A stretch of 8,869 nucleotides of DNA from Thermomicrobiaceae bacterium (GTDB lineage Bacteria > Chloroflexota > Chloroflexia > Thermomicrobiales > Thermomicrobiaceae), in the NCBI GenBank assembly GCA_007122555.1, contig SKTL01000162.1, forward strand, positions 1 through 8,869. Direction: 5' to 3'. Positions within the stretch are counted from its first letter, which is position 1, and each line of letters opens with the position of its first letter. The notes under the pieces were generated by a model, which was not told the DNA's origin, made no database searches, and was given only the letters and a program-made list of their open reading frames with translations. Both the position numbers and the translations under genes were made by a program. Positions 1 through 6,029 of this stretch are shown here, in pieces.

Positions 1-11
1 GAGTTCTGGGC

Positions 12-1622
12 TTGGAACAAACCGCGACCCGGATTGCAGTTCTAATCAGTCAGGTCAATCGCCGCACGATCGTCTTTGCCTTTGTGGCCGTCTTTCTGAT
101 CGTCTATGGGCCGCTGATTGCCGTAAAGGTCTTCGCCGGGCGTCACCTGCACGCACTGGATACGCTGGCCGTGGTTGTTTTCCTCCTGGCGGCGACGATC
201 GTTCCCGCCTGGGTGGCATATTCCCAGCTTGCCCGGTACCCCGGTAGTGAGGCGTCGCGGCGACGGGAGAATCGCGGCTGGTATCTGATCACCGCAGCGG
301 GCGCCGCCGTACTGATCGGGCGCTCGATGTACGCGTGGCATGAACTGTTCCAGGACGGACTCGTGGTTGGCATCCCGTTCGCCGATACGATGATCGGGAT
401 CTCGTTTCTGTTCGTCCTTGCTGGCCTGCTGAGCATCCCCTGGTCGCCGCGTAAGCGTCGTCTTCGATCGGTGTTTCTCAATACCGCGATCGTTCTCGTT
501 GCGGTGGGAACACTCTTCTGGCCGATCCTGTTTGGCCCGGCGCTCGCCGGTGAGCTTCAGGAGACGCTCAGCCCGTTCTCGCTGTCGAGTTACCTGGTTG
601 CCGTCTGTATCCTGACGGTAACAATGCTCTGGATACTGTTGAACGAAGTTCGCGAGGATCTCTGGCCGACCGCACTTGCGTTCGTCCTCTGCATCGGCTT
701 CATGATTCTGATTCAGGTGGGGTACCTCAGCTTTCTGGTGGCGACTGATGCGGGGAGCCCTGTCGGATTCCCGCTGTTACTGGTGAACGCGGCCAGCAGC
801 GCGTCATTCCTGCTCATCGCGCTCGCCGGAATTCTGCGCGTTGCCTCAGTCGTCAATGCAGTAGAACATACCAGTGAGTCGTCGCTCATTGAGGAGACCG
901 CCCCGATTCCGTTCTGGCAGTTGATTCTGCCGTACCCGTTGCTCCTGGCGCTGGTTCTCGTTCGACTATTCATGGAAGTCTTTGAGTGGCAAGTCGAGTA
1001 CAGGGGAGAAATGGTCGTCGGCGTCGGAATCATCGTAATCCTGATGATGATCTGGCAGCTTCCAATGCTTCGGTTCAATCAGCGGCTCTACCATAGCCTC
1101 GCTTCGTCCTCGATCCGGGACGGACTGACCGGACTCTTCACCCATCGCGCGCTGCACGAACTGCTGCGCACCGAGATCGCCCGCGCCGGGCGAAACGATT
1201 CATCGCTCGCCGTGCTCTTTCTGGATATCGATCGGTTCAAGTGGTTCAACGATACCTTTGGTCATCAGAATGGCGATCAAGTGCTCGTTAGCGTTGCCGA
1301 TATTCTGATGCAGAACGTTCGAGCAGGCGATCTGGTCGGTCGCTACGGGGGAGAGGAGTTCATGGTTATCGCCCCCGCGATCGATGGGGAAATCGCGATC
1401 GAACTGGGCGAGCGGCTGAGACGGGCGCTCGTTGACCAGGAGTTCATTTTTGACGGTCAGCGTGTGAACCTGACAATGAGCGTCGGCATTGCCGTCTATC
1501 CCGACGACGCAACCGATCCCGAAGACCTCATCGATCTGGCGGACCAGGCGATGTACCAGGCCAAACAGGGCGGCCGGAACCAGACCGTCATGCACGGACT
1601 CGACAGTGTGTGCCCGGCATGA
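12..1622 (+). CDS. Membrane-bound diguanylate cyclase (GGDEF), first of a tandem pair
   Basis: Predicted to condense two GTP into c-di-GMP at the inner face of the membrane. Residues about 20-354 hold roughly ten hydrophobic segments separated by short loops, with no PAS, GAF or HAMP region that I recognise. The GGDEF domain runs from about S367 (SIRDGLTGLF) to 530, with DIDRFK and FNDTFGH metal/nucleotide-binding blocks and the active site GGEEF at 446-450. RAGD at 437-440 is a canonical RxxD product-inhibition site five residues before GGEEF, so the enzyme looks active and feedback-controlled. The start is a TTG. No in-frame stop precedes it in the 11 bases available, so the gene could begin earlier. 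However, the HLH motif falls at residue 45 here and in the downstream paralogue, which supports this start. The signal sensed is unknown. Confidence 0.9.
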   Translation: MEQTATRIAVLISQVNRRTIVFAFVAVFLIVYGPLIAVKVFAGRHLHALDTLAVVVFLLAATIVPAWVAYSQLARYPGSEASRRRENRGWYLITAAGAAVLIGRSMYAWHELFQDGLVVGIPFADTMIGISFLFVLAGLLSIPWSPRKRRLRSVFLNTAIVLVAVGTLFWPILFGPALAGELQETLSPFSLSSYLVAVCILTVTMLWILLNEVREDLWPTALAFVLCIGFMILIQVGYLSFLVATDAGSPVGFPLLLVNAASSASFLLIALAGILRVASVVNAVEHTSESSLIEETAPIPFWQLILPYPLLLALVLVRLFMEVFEWQVEYRGEMVVGVGIIVILMMIWQLPMLRFNQRLYHSLASSSIRDGLTGLFTHRALHELLRTEIARAGRNDSSLAVLFLDIDRFKWFNDTFGHQNGDQVLVSVADILMQNVRAGDLVGRYGGEEFMVIAPAIDGEIAIELGERLRRALVDQEFIFDGQRVNLTMSVGIAVYPDDATDPEDLIDLADQAMYQAKQGGRNQTVMHGLDSVCPA

Positions 1623-1758
1623 CAGGAGTTGACCCTGATTCGGCTTCACAACTACGACAAGAGGAATCTCATACGTTAGTCCCGTTGTTTCCCGCTCTCA
1701 AACGAGTCAAGATTGAAAGGCGAGGCATTCTCCATGATGTAGGACAACGGAACGACGA

Positions 1759-3366
1759 TTGGGTAACTGCGCAGCACACCTGACAGATCTCGCTCGAAGG
1801 CGCGGCGCCTGGGCCATACTGGTTCCCACGGTGCTCCTTTTCGCTTGCGCGTATGCTGGCCTCGCCGGCGTCTATCTGGTGACGGGCATCCATCTCCACG
1901 CCGTCAATACCCTGATTATGCTCGCCGCGCTGCTCCTTGCAGTGGTCGTTCCGGCTTCGATCGCATATGCCGGATTCGGAAGCTATCCGCTGTCGGAGCG
2001 TCATTGGCGGCGAGAGAATCTGGGCTGGTGGCTGATCGCTGGAGCGGCCCTCGCTAATCTGATCGCTCGGAGCAGATATGCCTGGGATCACCACTTCTCG
2101 CCGGGTACAGACCAGAGAATACCGATCGCCGATCTTTTGCTCGGCCTGGTTCTTGTCTGTTTCATTGCCGGACTCGCGCTCATACCCTGGACGGATGGCC
2201 GCCGCCGAGAAAGCTCGACCCTGCTTGACCTGGGCCTCGTGTTGGTTGCGACCGGCACATTGCTCTGGCCATTGCTGATAGGTCCGGCGTGGCGCGGGGT
2301 GCTGGCTCCGGAACTTGCCCAGACGGCGGTTCGCGGCTACGTGATTGGCGTTGCGGTCCTGGTGTTCATCCTGTTCTGGGTCGTGCTCCGAGATCTCCGG
2401 CGAGAACTCTGGCCGGTGGCTATCGCGTTCGTTGCGGCGATTCTTTCGGTTGTCGCCACACAGGTGTTTCTGTATGCATTCATCGTGGAGTACGGCTTCT
2501 TCGCCTTTGAATCAGCTCAGATTCTAACGACCAGAGCGCTGATGGTTCTGACGTCGTTGCTGATTGTCGCCGCAGCGCTGTTTCGCGCTTCAACCATCTT
2601 CGGAACACGTGAATTGGAAGACAGTTCGCGTCTGGCCGATCGGTCGCTCATTCACTTCTGGCAGATTGTGCTGCCCTATCCGGTCATCGCGCTGGTGATC
2701 GTCGTCCGACTGGGTATGCAGTGGTTCGACTGGCGATTGGAGTACGCAACGGAGATGATTCCCGGTATCGCCGCCGTAGTGGTGCTCATGATGGTTCGCC
2801 AGGTACAGATGCTCAAACACAATCATGAGCTCTATCAGCGGGTGTCAAACGCGTCGATTCGGGATGGCCTGACGGACCTCTACAACCATCGGTCGCTTCA
2901 GGAAATCCTTCGGGGTGAAGTGGAGCGAGCCGAACGGCGCAACGAGTCCTTCGCGGTGCTGTTCATGGATATTGACCGGTTCAAGTCGTTCAATGACACC
3001 TATGGCCATCAAGAAGGGGATCAGGTCCTGATCACCGTGGCGGATGTTCTCACTTCTAACTGCCGGTCGGCTGATCTTGTCGGCAGGTACGGGGGCGAGG
3101 AGTTCATGGTAATCGCGCCAGACATCACTCGCAAACGAGCGACGATGCTTGGCGAGCGGCTACGTCGGGCAATTGCCGAACAGGAGTTCATCTTCGATGG
3201 GGAACACGTCACGGTGACGTTCAGCGTCGGAATCGCCATGTATCCGGAAGACGCTCAGGATCCGGAAGCGCTCCTTGCGCTTGCGGACCAGGGACTGTAC
3301 CGCGCCAAGCGCCAAGGCGGAGACTGCATCGTCATTCACGACTCGGTACTTGAGAACCTGGCCTGA
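1759..3366 (+). CDS. Membrane-bound diguanylate cyclase (GGDEF), second of a tandem pair
   Basis: A paralogue of the preceding gene, collinear over its whole length (535 versus 536 residues). It is predicted to make c-di-GMP. The N-terminal two-thirds is again polytopic with no known sensor domain. It shares with its neighbour HLHA at 45-48, an RREN-x-GW motif after the second helix, a GTL-x-WP-x-L-x-GPA block and FWQ-x-x-LPYP near residue 300. The GGDEF domain starts near S366 (SIRDGLTDLYNHR). The active site GGEEF is at 445-449 and the RxxD I-site is RSAD at 436-439. The TTG start at 1759 is the first plausible one after an in-frame TGA at 1735, and the Shine-Dalgarno upstream is weak. The 136-nt gap from the first cyclase shows no convincing promoter, so co-transcription is possible but unproven. 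Its 3' end faces the universal stress gene. Confidence 0.9.
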   Translation: MGNCAAHLTDLARRRGAWAILVPTVLLFACAYAGLAGVYLVTGIHLHAVNTLIMLAALLLAVVVPASIAYAGFGSYPLSERHWRRENLGWWLIAGAALANLIARSRYAWDHHFSPGTDQRIPIADLLLGLVLVCFIAGLALIPWTDGRRRESSTLLDLGLVLVATGTLLWPLLIGPAWRGVLAPELAQTAVRGYVIGVAVLVFILFWVVLRDLRRELWPVAIAFVAAILSVVATQVFLYAFIVEYGFFAFESAQILTTRALMVLTSLLIVAAALFRASTIFGTRELEDSSRLADRSLIHFWQIVLPYPVIALVIVVRLGMQWFDWRLEYATEMIPGIAAVVVLMMVRQVQMLKHNHELYQRVSNASIRDGLTDLYNHRSLQEILRGEVERAERRNESFAVLFMDIDRFKSFNDTYGHQEGDQVLITVADVLTSNCRSADLVGRYGGEEFMVIAPDITRKRATMLGERLRRAIAEQEFIFDGEHVTVTFSVGIAMYPEDAQDPEALLALADQGLYRAKRQGGDCIVIHDSVLENLA

Positions 3367-3391
3367 CGCGCGGTTCCCGGCGGTCCGAGCG

Positions 3392-3445
3392 TGGGGATCT
3401 GGCTGTGCTCAGCAACACGGCGCCGGACAACACGCCAGATCCCCA
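3392..3445. terminator. Inverted repeat between convergent genes, likely bidirectional terminator
   Basis: The arm TGGGGATCTGGC at 3392-3403 is perfectly complementary to GCCAGATCCCCA at 3434-3445: 12 bp with a 30-nt loop. A further GTG/CAC pairing is possible inside the loop after a single bulged T. It lies between the stop codons of the second cyclase (ends 3366) and the universal stress gene (ends 3463), where a shared terminator is expected. Neither side has a T-tract, so it would be a U-poor hairpin or an RNA 3'-end stabiliser rather than a textbook intrinsic terminator. Confidence 0.5.
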
Positions 3446-3462
3446 GGTATCGAGCGCGGAGT

Positions 3463-4419
3463 CTACGTTCGCATCGGCGCCAGCATGAGCGGCCGATCGG
3501 CGTCATGCAACACGCGCTCTGCGACGGAACCGAGGGCGAAACGGTTCAGCCCCGTGCGTCCATGTGTGCTCATGGCGATCAGTTCAACGTCCTGCGTTGC
3601 AGCGACCCGATTGATCTGATCCGCCGGCCATCCCTTCGTCACTTCCCAGGACGCTGCGATACCAGACTCGGTTACCTGCTCGGCGAGCCACTTCGTATAC
3701 CCCTCGGCCTGCGCACTGTTTGCAAACCTCGGGGTCTCGATCACGTTCAGCAGGTGAACGCGCGAGCCTTCTCCCTTGAACATCCCGGCCACGACGGGGA
3801 TCGCCTGCTCTGATAACGTCGAGCCATCAACCGGGATCAGAATGTTCCGGATCTCGTCATAGATGCCTTCTCCGCTGGAGCCCTCGGACGCGCGGACGAC
3901 GAACACCGGCCGGTTGGCTGCCTGGACGACACGGGCGGTGACACTGCCGACGACGGCGCGACCGATGCCGCTTCGCCCGTGACTTGCCAGAACGATGATC
4001 GAATCCTCGCGCGATTCGGCAGCGTCCAGGATGCGCTCGGCCGGCCGGCCCAGTCGCACGATCGTTTCCACGTGATCGGATTCGAACGTGGTAGCGATCT
4101 GCTGGAGGTACTTCTCCGCTTCAGTGGTTTCGTTTGCTACTTCCTCAATCTGCTTTGCGGACGGTTCAGATCCGCTCCAACCCGTCCAGTTTCCGTACGG
4201 GCTTTGAGGCATTGCGGCTGATGGTTGTCGAGGCACGGCGTCAAACGGTGTCTCACGCGCCTCCGGCGATCGGACGTAGCCGCCGAACGACGACGGAACG
4301 TCAAGTACGGAGATGAGCGTTACCCGCGCGCCGAGCTGTTGCTCCAGCCTGCGAGCCAGCGGTAGCGCTGATTCCGCGACAGCGGAGTGATCGAGTGGAA
4401 CGATGATTCTCGTCGTCAC
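3463..4419 (-). CDS. Tandem-domain universal stress protein (UspA family)
   Basis: A cytosolic 318-residue protein with two UspA folds. Domain 1 spans about 1-165, opening with TTRIIVPLDHS. Domain 2 spans about 178-318, opening with IRNILIPVDGS. Each carries the nucleotide-binding signature HG-R-(S/T)-G followed by GSV: SHGRSG with H147, and THGRTG with H286. The first glycine of the family's G-2x-G-9x-G(S/T) pattern is Ala in domain 1 and Ser in domain 2; the rest fits ATP-binding members. A Pro/Ser/Gly-rich insertion lies in domain 1 near residues 45-90. I chose GTG at 4419 because an AGGAAAGGA ribosome site lies 9 nt upstream and the first beta strand starts right after it. An in-frame ATG at 4485 would add 22 residues unlike the family. 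It follows the membrane protein gene by 81 nt on the same strand, so the two are probably one transcript. Family members act in stress survival; the exact role here is unknown. Confidence 0.92.
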   Translation of the reverse strand: MTTRIIVPLDHSAVAESALPLARRLEQQLGARVTLISVLDVPSSFGGYVRSPEARETPFDAVPRQPSAAMPQSPYGNWTGWSGSEPSAKQIEEVANETTEAEKYLQQIATTFESDHVETIVRLGRPAERILDAAESREDSIIVLASHGRSGIGRAVVGSVTARVVQAANRPVFVVRASEGSSGEGIYDEIRNILIPVDGSTLSEQAIPVVAGMFKGEGSRVHLLNVIETPRFANSAQAEGYTKWLAEQVTESGIAASWEVTKGWPADQINRVAATQDVELIAMSTHGRTGLNRFALGSVAERVLHDADRPLMLAPMRT

Positions 4420-4428
4420 AGTTATGTT

Positions 4429-4437
4429 TCCTTTCCT
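4429..4437 (-). promoter_or_regulatory. Ribosome binding site of the universal stress gene
   Basis: AGGAAAGGA on the minus strand, 9 nt before GTG at 4419. It decides the start in favour of this GTG over the upstream in-frame ATG at 4485. Confidence 0.6.
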
Positions 4438-4500
4438 GGGCCGGTACAGGTTGCCCGATACCAGCGTTCTTCCGGCTTTGCTCACCCTGTAGATTCCGGT

Positions 4501-5145
4501 TCACGAAGAGTGTATCGACTTCTCCCGTCGTTTGGCATTCTGTGTTTCAACCTGATCTTCGAGGATTCGCAGTGGATGGGTGCGTCGCTGACGACCTTCG
4601 ACGGTTAGCCCAACGACGATGGTCAATCCAAGATTGGCCAGAATCAGGGCCAGTACGATCAGCGCAACTCCGGGGCCAACGAACTCCCAGACGATAAGAT
4701 TCACACCGCCGAGCAGCAAGAGAATGCCGCCGTAGAATGTCGAGATGGCGGCTACGTGGAAGGCGTCCCATCCCCTGTGAAGCCACGCGATCCATTGCGT
4801 ACGATCGCGAACTCCGAAGCTGGCGGCTGTCGCGTCGTCGAGCGAGAGAAAGGGCAGATAGTTATGGCCCTGGGCGTTCACCGCGAAAACGATTGACGAG
4901 ATGAATACAAGCGTGCTGGCGAGGAACACGACAATCGCCAGCGTCACGCGGGTTGGAAGCTCCGCTGCGGCGTCCGGTCTGATTATCAACTGAACGGCTA
5001 TGGTTACCGCGAAGCCGGCCAGAACCGTTGTCAGCAACGGAAACGAGGTGCCGCTGACTTCCGGCTGGTTCGGCTGGTCAGCCGTAGCCGCGAGGGTCCG
5101 GTTTTCGAGTATCGTGTCCCGGTCTGTGTTCATTCTGGCAGGCAC
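4501..5145 (-). CDS. Unrecognised four-helix membrane protein, paralogue of the divergent neighbour
   Basis: I do not recognise a named family. The 214-residue protein has a hydrophilic N-terminus (1-33), then hydrophobic segments at about 35-55, 67-91, 128-153 and 157-180, and a basic, charged tail (RRTHPLRILEDQ onward). It is plainly related to the protein encoded at 5346-6011. PEVSGTSFPLLTTVLAGFA matches the other copy's PEVAGTSFPLLSTVLAGFA, and both share FALNAQ/FAVNAQ followed by NYLPFL, a DRT-x-W block, and NLIVWE/NIIVWE at the end of helix 3. The GTG at 5145 has GGAG 8 nt upstream; an ATG at 5133 is an alternative. It is probably the first gene of a transcript that continues into the universal stress gene. 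No catalytic residues or cofactor motifs stand out, so no function is proposed. Confidence 0.85.
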   Translation of the reverse strand: MPARMNTDRDTILENRTLAATADQPNQPEVSGTSFPLLTTVLAGFAVTIAVQLIIRPDAAAELPTRVTLAIVVFLASTLVFISSIVFAVNAQGHNYLPFLSLDDATAASFGVRDRTQWIAWLHRGWDAFHVAAISTFYGGILLLLGGVNLIVWEFVGPGVALIVLALILANLGLTIVVGLTVEGRQRRTHPLRILEDQVETQNAKRREKSIHSS

Positions 5146-5150
5146 GTTGA

Positions 5151-5157
5151 CTTCTCC
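5151..5157 (-). promoter_or_regulatory. Ribosome binding site of the minus-strand membrane protein gene
   Basis: GGAGAAG on the minus strand, with GGAG 8 nt before GTG at 5145. It favours this GTG over the ATG four codons later. Confidence 0.5.
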
Positions 5158-5188
5158 GTCGTGCAGACTAACGCAATTGCCTGAGCGA

Positions 5189-5298
5189 ATTATCGCGGGG
5201 TCCCGGTTTCAATAGTGTTGCGCGTGACGTTCTGGCGTTTCATAAGTGCGACAACTCCAACGATCACGATTGGCGTGCAGCGCCCGCCCTGCTAATCT
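5189..5298. promoter_or_regulatory. Divergent promoter region between the paired membrane protein genes
   Basis: The 200-nt gap between two genes read in opposite directions must hold both promoters. For the plus-strand gene, TTGGCG at 5270-5275 and TAATCT at 5293-5298 are 17 nt apart, with a TGC extended -10 element just before TAATCT. A weaker alternative is TTGCGC at 5218-5223 with CATAAG at 5241-5246, also 17 nt apart. For the minus-strand gene, GATAAT (5194 to 5189) is a good -10, but I found no matching -35 at a normal distance. These are pattern matches to a generic housekeeping consensus only, and no operator palindrome stands out. Confidence 0.3.
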
Positions 5299-5345
5299 GT
5301 CTGGGAAAGTCGCCGCGCGAACTCATTGTGGGCCTGGTCGGAGCG

Positions 5346-6011
5346 ATGAACGTGTCGTCAGAAAATAATGATCCGGAGAAGACCGAGCCGGTGTTCGAGC
5401 AGACTCCCGAGCAACCAAACGGTCCGGAAGTCGCCGGAACGTCGTTCCCGCTGCTCTCGACTGTTCTGGCGGGTTTCGCCATCACCATTGCGATCCAGCT
5501 TGTCCTGGATCCGGTTACCGAAGACCCGTCGGCGAGGATCTACATTGCGCTGGTGTCATTTCTGCTCGCGACGCTCATGTTTATCTCGGCTATCGGATTT
5601 GCGCTGAACGCCCAGGCAAACAACTACCTGCCGTTCCTGGATATGGGGAGTCGGGGGCTGCGGTCGATGAACGTCGACGACCGCACGATGTGGCTGCAGC
5701 GGATCGTCCAGCGCTGGGCGGTGTATTTCGCCGCAGCGCTGTTCGCCTTCTACGTCGGCATCGCACTCCTGCTGGTTGGCCTCAATATCATCGTCTGGGA
5801 GCTGATTAACGGCTGGGTGGCGCTCATCCTTCTCGGAGTGATCCTTATCAATCTGGCGACGGTGGTTTACTTGCAGCGAAACATCGACGAAATCAGTCTC
5901 GATACGGAAGCGATGGAGCGAACCGGCTCTCGGCGTGCAAAGACGCCCGATCCGGCTTCGCTCGCGGCAGGTCGGGATGAAGAATACGACGATCAAGCGA
6001 AACGATCCTGA
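5346..6011 (+). CDS. Unrecognised four-helix membrane protein, paralogue of the divergent neighbour
   Basis: A 221-residue membrane protein of no family I can name, homologous to the one at 5145-4501. The acidic, Pro/Glu/Asn-rich N-terminus leads into the shared PEVAGTSFPLLSTVLAGFA segment and helix 1. Helix 2 ends in FALNAQ with NYLPFL after it. DDRTMW precedes helix 3, which ends in NIIVWE, and helix 4 follows. The tail is longer and more charged than in the paralogue (DEISLDTEAMERTGSRRAK onward). I chose ATG at 5346 because it places the PEV motif at residue 27, against 28 in the paralogue; GTG at 5328 would add six residues. Neither start has a well-spaced ribosome site (GGAG sits only 2 nt before the ATG). 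The TPR gene follows 18 nt after the stop, so the two are very likely co-transcribed. Confidence 0.85.
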   Translation: MNVSSENNDPEKTEPVFEQTPEQPNGPEVAGTSFPLLSTVLAGFAITIAIQLVLDPVTEDPSARIYIALVSFLLATLMFISAIGFALNAQANNYLPFLDMGSRGLRSMNVDDRTMWLQRIVQRWAVYFAAALFAFYVGIALLLVGLNIIVWELINGWVALILLGVILINLATVVYLQRNIDEISLDTEAMERTGSRRAKTPDPASLAAGRDEEYDDQAKRS

Positions 6012-6019
6012 CGCGAACT

Positions 6020-6024
6020 GGAGG
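6020..6024 (+). promoter_or_regulatory. Ribosome binding site of the TPR gene
   Basis: GGAGG 5 nt before ATG at 6030, in the 18-nt gap after the preceding stop codon. It is the strongest translation signal in the window and fixes this start. Confidence 0.65.
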
Positions 6025-6029
6025 CGGAC

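Noticed and set aside
1629..1657. TTGACC at 1629 as a -35 element for the second cyclase
   Set aside because: The sequence 17-18 nt downstream (CTACGA/TACGAC) is a poor -10 match, so no promoter is claimed in this gap.
1682..1750. CCGTTGT (1682-1688) and ACAACGG (1744-1750) inverted repeat upstream of the second cyclase
   Set aside because: Only 7 bp with 55 nt between the arms; this is expected by chance and does not give a credible hairpin or operator.
3275..3813. Overlapping plus-strand open frames opposite the 3' end of the universal stress gene
   Set aside because: They are Arg/Cys-rich with no ribosome site or domain, and they run antisense to the conserved second UspA domain.
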